From Sulfuricurvum sp. (GTDB lineage Bacteria; Campylobacterota; Campylobacteria; Campylobacterales; Sulfurimonadaceae), in the NCBI RefSeq assembly GCF_030691015.1, contig NZ_JAUYFF010000001.1, forward strand, positions 248,001-312,000: DNA of 64,000 nt. The letters are read 5' to 3'. Made by a program: the position numbers and the translations under genes. Positions 8,319 through 15,886 of this stretch are shown piece after piece (position 1 is the stretch's first letter; each line of letters begins with the position of its first letter). The notes under the pieces are model-generated. The model did not search any database. It saw only the letters and a list, made by a program, of their open reading frames with translations, and had not been told where the DNA came from.

Positions 8319-9062
8319 ATGTTAAATAAACTACTTTTTTTGCTCTTCATCACGGCTCTGTCACTCTCCGCCGATGAGCCTGCACAATGGGGTGAAAATG
8401 TGAGCGGCGTCGTCAGAACGTTTAATTCCTCCAAAAAAGAGATCGCTCTCACCTTCGATGCGTGCGGAGGAAGTTTTCGCAGTTCACAGTACGATGCACA
8501 ACTGATCGATTTTCTATCGAATAACCATATTCAAGCTACCCTCTTTATCAACACCCGCTGGATACAAAGCAATCCGGAAATTTTTGCCAAATTAGCGGCA
8601 AATCCGCTGTTTGAGATAGCCAACCACGGTACGGCACACCGCCCCCTCTCGATCAACGGCAAAAGCGTTTACAATATACCCGGTACCGCTTCAGCTGAAG
8701 AAGTTGCAAAAGAGATCAACGGTAACGGAGATTTGATCGAGAAACTCACCGGCAAACGCCCCCTGTTTTTCCGTTCCGGCACCGCCTATTATGATGAGTT
8801 CTCCGTCGCCATTGCTCATCAAAACGGTGTTGAAATAGCGGGATTCAGTGTATTGGGAGATGCGGGAGCAACCTTTAGTGCGCCCAAAGTGACGCAACAG
8901 CTCCTAACTTCCCACAGCGGCGATATTCTCCTTTTTCATATGAACCATCCCGAGGGGGGTACCCGTGAGGGGATCATAGAGGGGGTTACCAAGCTCAAAG
9001 CGGACGGCTTTAGCTTCGTCCGTCTCAGTGAGGTAAAAGATCGCCTCAATCGTCTCCCCTAG
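8319..9062 (+). CDS. Exported polysaccharide deacetylase (NodB domain)
   Basis: A 247-residue protein from the ATG at 8319, preferred over a GTG at 8256 because it has AAGGGA seven bases upstream and opens directly into a signal peptide ('LLFLLFITALSLSADE'). The NodB domain shows 'LTFDACGG' (catalytic Asp and motif 1), 'NHGTAHRPLS' (metal-binding His pair), 'FFRSGTAYYDE' and 'LLFHMNHPEG'. It should remove acyl groups from a cell-wall or surface polysaccharide in the periplasm; the substrate is not clear. It is followed by lipid-phosphate genes 40 bases downstream, a cell-envelope context. Confidence 0.88.
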   Translation: MLNKLLFLLFITALSLSADEPAQWGENVSGVVRTFNSSKKEIALTFDACGGSFRSSQYDAQLIDFLSNNHIQATLFINTRWIQSNPEIFAKLAANPLFEIANHGTAHRPLSINGKSVYNIPGTASAEEVAKEINGNGDLIEKLTGKRPLFFRSGTAYYDEFSVAIAHQNGVEIAGFSVLGDAGATFSAPKVTQQLLTSHSGDILLFHMNHPEGGTREGIIEGVTKLKADGFSFVRLSEVKDRLNRLP

Positions 9063-9102
9063 CCCTAAATATGATACAATCTTCTTAGAAAAAGGGGAGA
9101 AC

Positions 9103-9747
9103 ATGCCATTCAATCTAAAATTTATCTCCGGAGAATCGTGGATACTCTCACTACTCCTCTTCTCAACCGCGTTCATTCTCTTTATTTTTCTTGCTCACTA
9201 TCTGAAAAACAATTACGTCGTCAATTTTGATCAGAGCGTTCTAACGTGGTTCCATACGATCCGTCATCCGTATCTGGATCATTTTTTCTCTACCATCACA
9301 TGGATGGGATCGTTATGGATTCTTTTGCCACTCTATCTTGTATTGACCCTCACGCTGACTCCCCATATAGCCCATTTTGAAAAAATCTTGGGCATCACCT
9401 TTTGGGGAACGGTTATCACCGTCTATGCGCTCAAATTTGAATTCGAACGCAAACGTCCTCTCTTTTTCGGAGCTATCCATGAACTTCCGCTGGATCCTTC
9501 GTTTCCGAGTGCCCATACGGCGCAGATCACCGCATTCGCCCTTGGACTCACTCTCGCACTCGCCGGTACTCAAACCCTCTATCAAGGGGTAATCTCCTCA
9601 CTTCTTTTGGTACTCGTTTTATCGGTTTCCGCTTCACGGATGTATCTTCAAGTCCATTTTCCGACCGATATCGTGGCGGGGATGCTCATAGCTTTTATGT
9701 GGGCCGTTATTACCGGATGGATTGTTAAAACGGGGGTATTGGGATGA
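9103..9747 (+). CDS. PAP2-family membrane phosphatase
   Basis: A 214-residue protein with about six membrane helices and the three PAP2 motifs: 'KFEFERKRPLFF', 'PSFPSAHTA' and 'SRMYLQVHFPTDIVAG', which carry the catalytic His residues and the Arg/Lys phosphate ligands. It should hydrolyse a lipid phosphate such as undecaprenyl diphosphate or phosphatidylglycerophosphate at the outer face of the inner membrane. Its last four bases overlap dgkA, which makes phosphatidate from diacylglycerol, so the pair points to lipid recycling. The ribosome site is AAAAAGGGGAG about five bases from the ATG. Confidence 0.9.
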   Translation: MPFNLKFISGESWILSLLLFSTAFILFIFLAHYLKNNYVVNFDQSVLTWFHTIRHPYLDHFFSTITWMGSLWILLPLYLVLTLTLTPHIAHFEKILGITFWGTVITVYALKFEFERKRPLFFGAIHELPLDPSFPSAHTAQITAFALGLTLALAGTQTLYQGVISSLLLVLVLSVSASRMYLQVHFPTDIVAGMLIAFMWAVITGWIVKTGVLG

Positions 9748-10133
9748 AAAACAAATTTTTAGAGACAGGGGAGCACGGCTATCATCCGCTGCGAAAATTC
9801 AAAATCATCCTCTCCGGTCTCCGTTTTGCCGTTATCTACGATTTTAGTGTTTTGTACAAAATTATCCTCTCGATCCTACTCCTCATCCCCGTTATGCTCT
9901 ATAAAGAGTGGGTCGATGCCTCCTTGATCATTCTAGCCACAGGGGTTATGATTGCGGGAGAGCTCTTCAACACAGCGATAGAAGCGGTATGCGATTTTAT
10001 GGAAACACAATGTAATGAAAAGATTCGTATTATCAAAGATATAGCCGCGGCGGCGGCAGGGATAACTATTTTTACATGGCTCGTCGTTTTGCTGATCGAA
10101 TTTATTAAAATCCTTCCTCATATTACAGGGTGA
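9744..10133 (+). CDS. dgkA: Diacylglycerol kinase
   Basis: A 129-residue integral membrane enzyme that phosphorylates diacylglycerol to phosphatidate. 'GELFNTAIEAVCD' (E73 and E80, matching the two key glutamates of E. coli DgkA) and 'KDIAAAAAGI' are the family signatures. Three membrane helices are visible, plus the N-terminal amphipathic region 'HPLRKFKIILSGLRFA'. Start overlaps the PAP2 stop by four bases, so the two are translationally coupled. Confidence 0.93.
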   Translation: MKNKFLETGEHGYHPLRKFKIILSGLRFAVIYDFSVLYKIILSILLLIPVMLYKEWVDASLIILATGVMIAGELFNTAIEAVCDFMETQCNEKIRIIKDIAAAAAGITIFTWLVVLLIEFIKILPHITG

Positions 10134-10161
10134 TCACTATGTATCTTCAAGGAGTTCCTCT

Positions 10162-10350
10162 ATGTGCCTTATTTTAACCTTTGCCTTTATTGTGGCCACC
10201 TTCTCTTTTTTCTCGCAAGGACTTATCCCCCATGCTGTTATCAGCGGACTTCTTGCCTCCCTTTCACTTTTCTTCTTGATCCGAAAACTGATCTTTAACG
10301 GACGATGTATTTTTGGAAAAGAGACCGACTGTAATAAAAAATTAAGCTAA
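10162..10350 (+). CDS. Small two-helix membrane protein, unknown function
   Basis: A 62-residue protein with two hydrophobic segments (about residues 3-22 and 25-42) and a short basic/cysteine-bearing tail ('FNGRCIFGKETDCNKKLS'). AAGGAG lies about seven bases before the ATG, and the gene sits between dgkA and a metal permease on the same strand, so it is likely real. I do not recognise a family. The two tail cysteines could bind metal, given the downstream permease, but that is speculation. Confidence 0.55.
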   Translation: MCLILTFAFIVATFSFFSQGLIPHAVISGLLASLSLFFLIRKLIFNGRCIFGKETDCNKKLS

Positions 10351-10394
10351 TATACTCATAATTCGATAATAGTTATTGTTTTCAGGAGTATGTT

Positions 10395-11459
10395 GTGTAT
10401 TTAATTTGGGAAGCGTTTTGGGGTTTGAGTGTCGCGATGGGGATTTATATCCTTTTTGGTCTGTTAGCTGCAGGGGTACTGCACCAGCTTATCCGAGAAA
10501 AGTGGATTCAAAAGCATTTAGGTTCCAATACACACAACTCCGTCTTCAAAGCCGCCCTATTCGGAGCTCCCCTCCCCTTATGTTCGTGTAGTGTTATCCC
10601 GTTTGCGGCATCTCTCAGACGAAACGGTGCATCCAAAGGATCAACCCTCTCCTTTTTGATTTCAACGCCGATAACAGGTATTGATTCGATGTTAGCGACC
10701 TTTGGAATGTTCGGAGGGATTTTTACCCTCTATCGAGTTTTTACTTCCGTTGTAATAGCGATTGTTGCCGGAATGCTTATGAATATATTTGAACCCAAAG
10801 AGACTGTAAATAAAGGGTTTACGTTCACGGCAAATGCTCCGATAGCTTCCCCTAAGGTAATACAAATTACCCAATCGGAACCCCGAAATCCGTTTTCTTT
10901 CATGGCGGTTTTTCACTACGGACTGGTAACATTGCTTGGAAGTTTCAGCAAACCTTTATTATTCGGACTTTTACTCGGTGCGTTTATTACGGCGGCTATC
11001 CCCTCCAATCTCCAGGAACTCTTTAATGACAACCGCTTTTTAAGTTACATTATAGCCGTCGCAATCGCAGCCCCCATGTATGTATGTGCTACAGAATCAC
11101 TTCCGATAGCGGCATCTCTTATGATTGCCGGAGTTTCTCCCGGCGCCGCCTTTATCTTTTTAAGTGCAGGGCCGGCTACCAATACGGTAACGATGGGAGC
11201 CGTCAAATCGATGCTTGGAATGCGTGCGTTAGTAATTTATCTCTCGGTGATTGCCATTGGCAGTATTGCATTCGGTGCATCAATCGATTTGCTATTTGAC
11301 TCTCTCTCGATTAATATGGATGTAAACCTGAACGAGAAGCATGGGATAGTAGAAGAGGTAGCGGCAGTTTTAATGCTCGGATTGATCGGATGGCATTTGG
11401 TTCGCGGATGGTTTCAAAAAAAGGATAAAAACTGCAAGGGCGGATCATGCTGCTCATAA
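10395..11459 (+). CDS. SO_0444-type Cu/Zn efflux permease (ArsP/DUF318 family)
   Basis: A 354-residue permease with about nine membrane helices. The sequence 'GAPLPLCSCSVIPFA' (C63 and C65) is the signature cysteine motif of this family, and a matching pore segment 'AAPMYVCATESLPIAASL' follows in the second half. The C-terminus ends in a short cysteine-rich tail (C-K-G-G-S-C-C-S) that probably binds soft metal ions. It should export Cu, Zn or arsenic compounds; which one is not decidable here. The start is GTG with AGGAG six bases upstream. mntP follows 55 bases downstream, so this is a metal-export pair. Confidence 0.85.
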   Translation: MYLIWEAFWGLSVAMGIYILFGLLAAGVLHQLIREKWIQKHLGSNTHNSVFKAALFGAPLPLCSCSVIPFAASLRRNGASKGSTLSFLISTPITGIDSMLATFGMFGGIFTLYRVFTSVVIAIVAGMLMNIFEPKETVNKGFTFTANAPIASPKVIQITQSEPRNPFSFMAVFHYGLVTLLGSFSKPLLFGLLLGAFITAAIPSNLQELFNDNRFLSYIIAVAIAAPMYVCATESLPIAASLMIAGVSPGAAFIFLSAGPATNTVTMGAVKSMLGMRALVIYLSVIAIGSIAFGASIDLLFDSLSINMDVNLNEKHGIVEEVAAVLMLGLIGWHLVRGWFQKKDKNCKGGSCCS

Positions 11460-11514
11460 ATAGGTACTAAAACTTTGTCCGCTATAATGGCGCACTTATT
11501 TTTCAGGACGCTTT

Positions 11515-12072
11515 ATGAACGAAACCCTTCTCATCCTCGCCGTCGCATTGGCAATGGACTCTGTCGCCGTCTCCATCGCGATCGGATCAAAATACAAAGA
11601 TCTTTTACTCTCCAAAGCCTTTTTTACAGCTGCCGTTTTCGGTTTTTTCCAGGGGGCGATGCCCATAGCAGGCTATTTCATCGGAATCAGCTTTGCCGAC
11701 TATGTTCAAGCCTTCGATCACTGGATCGCCTTTGTCCTCCTCGTAGGTCTTGGGGGGAAAATGCTTTACGAAGCGTACAAAAATGAATTCGATGAAGAAG
11801 TTACCGATCTCTCCGCTAAAACGCTTATCACTCTTGGGATTGCTACGAGCATCGATGCGATGGCGATCGGGGTAACTTTCGCTTTTTTACAAACCGATAT
11901 CTATAGTGCGGCAGGTGTCATTGCACTGGTCACATTTGTCCTCTGTGTCGCGGCCGTCTATGTCGGGAAGAAATTAGGTTCATTGCTGGAGAGTAAAGCG
12001 GAGATGCTCGGAGGACTTATCCTAATCGGATTGGGAACCAAGATCCTCTTAGAGCATTTAGAGGTTCTTTAA
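11515..12072 (+). CDS. mntP: Manganese efflux pump MntP
   Basis: A 185-residue membrane protein with six helices arranged as two repeated halves. The two conserved Asp-containing motifs are 'LAMDSVAVSIAIG' and 'TSIDAMAIGVTF', which line the metal path in MntP. It exports Mn(II) and protects from manganese overload. AGGA lies about seven bases upstream of the ATG. No yybP-ykoY-type riboswitch was recognised in the 55-base leader. The stop abuts the convergent gene that ends at 12073. Confidence 0.9.
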   Translation: MNETLLILAVALAMDSVAVSIAIGSKYKDLLLSKAFFTAAVFGFFQGAMPIAGYFIGISFADYVQAFDHWIAFVLLVGLGGKMLYEAYKNEFDEEVTDLSAKTLITLGIATSIDAMAIGVTFAFLQTDIYSAAGVIALVTFVLCVAAVYVGKKLGSLLESKAEMLGGLILIGLGTKILLEHLEVL

Positions 12073-12435
12073 TTACCAACCGTCCGTTGCATGATTATCG
12101 TGTTTTGATTTTTTATAGCGGCTGGCATTTACCCGTTTCTCGAGCTGATTTTGAGCATAAAAAAGTTCCTCTTTAATCGTTTCAATCTCCTCATCACTCG
12201 CTCGGAAATCAAGAATCTTCTGTCCTAGCGCTTCAAGGACGAGGTATTCATCCTTATAGAGTTTGACCGCTTCATTTTTTTCTAAAAAGCGAAAATTCAT
12301 ATCTACTTTTTGATCAAACTGCTCTTTTGTCGGACTATCGCTTTTTGCGAGAAACGAGAGTATTCCGTTGATAAAACGACCCAATAGCCGAATGTAGCGG
12401 AGCCGTTTTGCATTTTCTGTTTTAGATTCGCCCAT
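12073..12435 (-). CDS. Small charged helical protein, unknown function
   Basis: A 120-residue, mostly helical, highly charged protein with no signal or membrane segment. The N-terminal part ('RLLGRFINGILSF') is amphipathic; the C-terminal part is predicted coiled coil ('DEEIETIKEELFYAQNQLEKRV'). I recall similar short proteins in Sulfurimonas-like genomes but no assigned function. Its end meets the mntP end base to base, and it is divergent from the rhodanese gene, sharing a 62-base promoter region. Confidence 0.6.
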   Translation of the reverse strand: MGESKTENAKRLRYIRLLGRFINGILSFLAKSDSPTKEQFDQKVDMNFRFLEKNEAVKLYKDEYLVLEALGQKILDFRASDEEIETIKEELFYAQNQLEKRVNASRYKKSKHDNHATDGW

Positions 12436-12497
12436 AAAACCTCATATTAATCATTCATCGATACAATACCGCTATTATACCCTTAAGAGGATTTAGT

Positions 12498-12899
12498 ATG
12501 CGTATTCTATTCATTGCCATTTTGCTTTTGGCTACAACGTTGATGGCCGATTACTCCGCCCAACCGATCGATAAAAAACTGATTGATTCCAAAATCAAAA
12601 TCATCGATATCCGAACTCCATCGGAATGGAAAACAACAGGGCTAATCAAAGGTTCCATCCCTATCATGTTTTTTGACGAACAGGGAAACTACAACGTCGA
12701 AGCTTTTTTGGGAAAACTGAATAAAGTGGTCAAAAAAGGGGAAAAGTTTGCCCTAATCTGCAACAGCGGAAACCGTACTCAAATCGTCGGTAATTTTTTA
12801 GGAAAACAGCAAGGGTATAACGTTATCGATTTGCAGGGGGGGATTCAATACGCCATCGGCAAAAAGATGCCTATAGAGCCGTATAAGCCGAATCCCTAA
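12498..12899 (+). CDS. Exported rhodanese-like protein
   Basis: A 133-residue single rhodanese domain behind a signal peptide (residues 1-17, 'LFIAILLLATTLMAD'). The active-site loop is 'C88NSGNRT', with catalytic Cys and the Arg that shapes the anion pocket; 'IIDIRTPSEW' and 'GLIKGSIPI' are the other rhodanese hallmarks. It should carry sulfane sulfur in the periplasm, which fits a sulfur-metabolising organism, but such proteins are widespread. AGAGGA lies six bases before the ATG. It ends in a 4-base overlap with the opposing gene. Confidence 0.85.
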   Translation: MRILFIAILLLATTLMADYSAQPIDKKLIDSKIKIIDIRTPSEWKTTGLIKGSIPIMFFDEQGNYNVEAFLGKLNKVVKKGEKFALICNSGNRTQIVGNFLGKQQGYNVIDLQGGIQYAIGKKMPIEPYKPNP

Positions 12900-13210
12900 C
12901 GTAAGAATTCGAGCAAATCGATATACTCTTTTTCGATGACACCGAGATTTTCGAGCATCCGCATCTCATCAACTCCCGGATTTTCACTCAAAAATTCCCG
13001 ACGCCATTGAATATTATCTTGCAGCTCCGTAAGTCCGGTAGAGAGGTACTCGATCATCGAGTCGATATCGGCTCCTCGGATCACCCCTTCCGTATCCGCT
13101 TTATAAAACAGCAATGCGTAATCACCCGTTTCATGAGAAAAACGGAAATCTTCGGCAATATTATGAACAATCGTCTTGATTCGCTCCTCTTTTATGAGCC
13201 GTTTTGCCAT
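12896..13210 (-). CDS. Small acidic protein, unknown function
   Basis: A 104-residue soluble protein, rich in Glu and Asp, with no export signal. Predicted mostly helical; 'DIDSMIEYLSTGLTELQDNIQWRREFLSE' and 'ENLGVIEKEYIDLLEFLR' are the longest helices. I do not recognise a family. It reads towards and overlaps the end of the rhodanese gene by four bases, and is divergent from the cyclase at 13306. Clear start (ATG, weak ribosome site) and typical codon use support it as a real gene. Confidence 0.55.
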   Translation of the reverse strand: MAKRLIKEERIKTIVHNIAEDFRFSHETGDYALLFYKADTEGVIRGADIDSMIEYLSTGLTELQDNIQWRREFLSENPGVDEMRMLENLGVIEKEYIDLLEFLR

Positions 13211-13305
13211 TGTTTACCTCCCGTTTAAAGTCCCCTATTGTAATAGCTTTTGGTATAGGAGTTGCTTAGATAAAAGTATCCAATCCATAAAGATTAATCA
13301 AAATC

Positions 13306-14514
13306 GTGAAATCTCTTAAACTTAAAACAAAACTTCTTTACTTATTGTTGCTTGTAGGATTTGGACTCGTTGTAGTAGGATTGATCGGTTATATCAATAT
13401 TCAAAATATCAAACGGAATATGGATACCCTCTATTTCGGCTCCCTTCTCCCCTTGAGCGAACTAAACTCCATCTCCTCTATCTATCATAATGATCTCGCC
13501 TCTTCCGTCTATCAATGGAGCAACCAACTCCTCAGCGACGAGCAGGCATCCCAGAATATCGTGCAGGGACTAGATCGGATCAATACCTTATGGGGATCGT
13601 ATATTTCCCATCACAAACGTCCCGAAGAGATGGCATATGTTAAATATACCGAAGGACAGATACAAAATATCGGCAATTATTTTATTCAGGTGCGCTCTTT
13701 AATCAACGACCCTGACCGATCTCACCCCCTCTCGCTTATGAGTATGGATGATAATCTCCAATCAATCCACACGACCCTTCAGCAGCTCATTACCTATGAA
13801 AATGCCGTAGCAAAATATGAACACTCTATGCTATTGACACAATACGAGAATGCTCTAATACAGCTGGTTTTCTTTCTTGGGGTTATTTTGGCACTGGTTA
13901 TGGGACTGGCATGGACGATATTCGCCCGTATTGAAGTTCAGCAACAGCAATTAATTGCTTCGAGTGAAACGCTGAAGCATCTGAACCTAAAACTCGAGCA
14001 AGCCTCTTATACCGATTCGCTGACGGGGATGTTCAACCGACGTTATTTTAATATTGTATATGAGAGGGAATTTAAACGCGCGCTCCGCTCTAATAACCCT
14101 TTTGTTTTTATGATGCTCGATATCGATTATTTCAAGCAATACAACGATACCTACGGTCACTTACAAGGAGATGTCGCCCTTCAAGCCGTAGCCAAAGTAC
14201 TCAAAACCACACTCCAGCGTCCGGGCGATTACCCGTTTCGATTGGGGGGAGAAGAGTTTGGGATTATCCTTACCGATATCGATTGTAATAATGCTCGCAG
14301 TATGGGTGAAAAAGTACGCGAAGGGATTGAGAACCTAAAAATTGAGCATAAAGGGTCTAAAATTTTACCTACCCTCAGTATCTCAATCGGTGGAATTTGT
14401 ATCACTCCCACCGTTGATATGAGCGAAGATGCCCTTATCCATGCGGCAGATACAAACCTCTATGCCGCAAAAGAGCGAGGACGCAATCAAGTGATGTTCA
14501 GCAATAAATTATAA
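13306..14514 (+). CDS. Membrane diguanylate cyclase with four-helix-bundle sensor
   Basis: A 402-residue protein: membrane helices near 8-28 and 184-206 flank a ~150-residue all-helical periplasmic domain, similar to the four-helix-bundle sensors of chemoreceptors. After a short coiled coil, the GGDEF domain has GGEEF at 314-318 and an RxxD inhibitory site (R-P-G-D) five residues before it, so an active, feedback-inhibited cyclase is expected. The start is GTG without a strong ribosome site, but the first helix requires it. It ends two bases from the opposing SUI1 gene. Confidence 0.87.
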   Translation: MKSLKLKTKLLYLLLLVGFGLVVVGLIGYINIQNIKRNMDTLYFGSLLPLSELNSISSIYHNDLASSVYQWSNQLLSDEQASQNIVQGLDRINTLWGSYISHHKRPEEMAYVKYTEGQIQNIGNYFIQVRSLINDPDRSHPLSLMSMDDNLQSIHTTLQQLITYENAVAKYEHSMLLTQYENALIQLVFFLGVILALVMGLAWTIFARIEVQQQQLIASSETLKHLNLKLEQASYTDSLTGMFNRRYFNIVYEREFKRALRSNNPFVFMMLDIDYFKQYNDTYGHLQGDVALQAVAKVLKTTLQRPGDYPFRLGGEEFGIILTDIDCNNARSMGEKVREGIENLKIEHKGSKILPTLSISIGGICITPTVDMSEDALIHAADTNLYAAKERGRNQVMFSNKL

Positions 14515-14515
14515 A

Positions 14516-14854
14516 TTATTTCGGATTTTTGAATTTGAATGAAAGTTTTTCTAGCTGTTCACGTACTTTTGGGGCAATGTCGCCTTGAAATTCCATCCAG
14601 TGCTCTTTATACGCACCGCCGCACGCCAATGACTTTTTGAGCGAAGAGAGCGTTTTTTGAGCATCTTCTTCGCACAGGCTGAATGGGCCCACTAAGGTTA
14701 CCGCTTTCCCTTTGCGTTTTTCTTTTTGAAAGACGAGACGGTGAGCAGAGGGTTCAAGAGTTGTGAAAACTTTTGCGGTTTTTTCCTCTTCCATACTCCA
14801 CTCCTCGCCCCAAGAAGCTCCTAGATCGAGTGAAAGTTTCATCCCCCGACTCAT
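14516..14854 (-). CDS. SUI1/eIF1-family translation factor
   Basis: A 112-residue protein with a C-terminal SUI1-like domain: 'KRKGKAVTLVGPF', 'LKKSLACGGAYKEHWMEFQGDIAPKVREQL', the same strand-helix layout as YciH and eIF1. In E. coli YciH takes part in start-site fidelity or stress-time inhibition of initiation. The N-terminal 40 residues are variable. It is the last gene of a minus-strand operon that begins with an ABC-F ATPase; its start overlaps DUF1653 by four bases. Confidence 0.85.
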   Translation of the reverse strand: MSRGMKLSLDLGASWGEEWSMEEEKTAKVFTTLEPSAHRLVFQKEKRKGKAVTLVGPFSLCEEDAQKTLSSLKKSLACGGAYKEHWMEFQGDIAPKVREQLEKLSFKFKNPK

Positions 14855-15057
14855 TGCACCTCTCCGCAGTATTCAAATCGTTTCACCCCGTTAGGTAAAA
14901 TTTCAATAAACATTTTAAGGGGACGAACCCATAATCCCCTCTCACCGTAAAGGGGACGATATACAACAAGGCTCTCGGAGGTTTCGGAGTGTTTTGCCAC
15001 CCCGATCACTTCGTAATGTTTCCCCTTGTAATGGCGATAAAGACCGCTTTTAACCAC
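14851..15057 (-). CDS. DUF1653 family protein
   Basis: A 68-residue protein with the DUF1653 signature 'GLYRHYKGKHYEVIGVAKHSET' at the N-terminus (here split by motif: G-x-YRHYKGxxY) and 'VVYRPLYGERGLWVRPLKMF' after it. The fold is a small beta barrel; function is unknown. It lies third in the ABC-F operon, overlapping both neighbours (8 and 4 bases), so it is translated with them. Confidence 0.85.
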   Translation of the reverse strand: MVKSGLYRHYKGKHYEVIGVAKHSETSESLVVYRPLYGERGLWVRPLKMFIEILPNGVKRFEYCGEVQ

Positions 15058-15886
15058 GTGCTACCTTTTGAATCAAAACACTGATCCCCTCTTTTTCCGC
15101 CAACTCCCCTTTATTCGCCAGTGAGAGGATCGGATTCATACAGTATTTATCGTTATCATACACGACCACAATAATTTCGTCCCCCTCTTGTAAAAAGTTT
15201 GTCTCACCGAAATGGGTATAGCGGGTAGCTCCGATACTGATAACCGCTCGTGCAGGATATCCTGCATCTTTGAGATAGCTTCCTATCGCCTCCAACGGGC
15301 CGAAATCCACTTGGATATTGATTTGGTTTTTAAGCCAATCGATCAGTTTAGTGTGAAAATAGCTGTACCCCGTCAATTCAACATCTTCGCCATAGCGCAT
15401 CAATATTCCCTCGCGCCGTAGAAACGAAGCAATACGATAGCTATCCATCACTCCGCCCTTGTCAAACGTATCGATCGGAATGAGGGTAGAGGATAACCCC
15501 TTGGAAGCTTCGCCCCAATTTTTTTTGTGGCTGATCTTTGCAGCTCCCTCTTTGCGGAGAGAGCAATCGTTATAGGCACCGAAAAACTTCGGAGTAATGC
15601 GGATGATTTTCCCCTCGCTGTCATATTCCAAATCACAAATAAGGGCGACTTCAGGTTCCATCTGGACATTGCACTCCTCTTGGGGAAGAATGATGGTATC
15701 ACTACTGAGAGGATAGATTCCAAGCTGCCCTTTGCGTCCGGGCATATAAAAAGGGAACACCCCTTTGGGACCGTTAGGATCATCGGTTACGACATCTTTA
15801 AAATCGGCGCTTTCACCGGCTTGTTCGAGATGGAGGGCGAAGTTACCTGCTACTCCAAAACCGACATACTCTTTATAATGTGCCAC
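15050..15886 (-). CDS. DUF5718 family protein (FAH-like fold inferred)
   Basis: I place the start at the GTG at 15886, giving 278 residues beginning 'AHYKEYVGFGVAGNFALHL'. A longer open frame to 15997 lies entirely over the ABC-F 3' end and has no family-like sequence, so it is rejected. The middle resembles fumarylacetoacetate-hydrolase-fold proteins: 'MEPEVALICDLEY', 'FFGAYNDCSLR', 'ISIGATRYTHFGE'. No catalytic role is known. It overlaps ABC-F by 14 bases and DUF1653 by 8 bases. Whether it is an enzyme or an RNA/ribosome-associated protein cannot be told. Confidence 0.72.
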   Translation of the reverse strand: MAHYKEYVGFGVAGNFALHLEQAGESADFKDVVTDDPNGPKGVFPFYMPGRKGQLGIYPLSSDTIILPQEECNVQMEPEVALICDLEYDSEGKIIRITPKFFGAYNDCSLRKEGAAKISHKKNWGEASKGLSSTLIPIDTFDKGGVMDSYRIASFLRREGILMRYGEDVELTGYSYFHTKLIDWLKNQINIQVDFGPLEAIGSYLKDAGYPARAVISIGATRYTHFGETNFLQEGDEIIVVVYDNDKYCMNPILSLANKGELAEKEGISVLIQKVARG

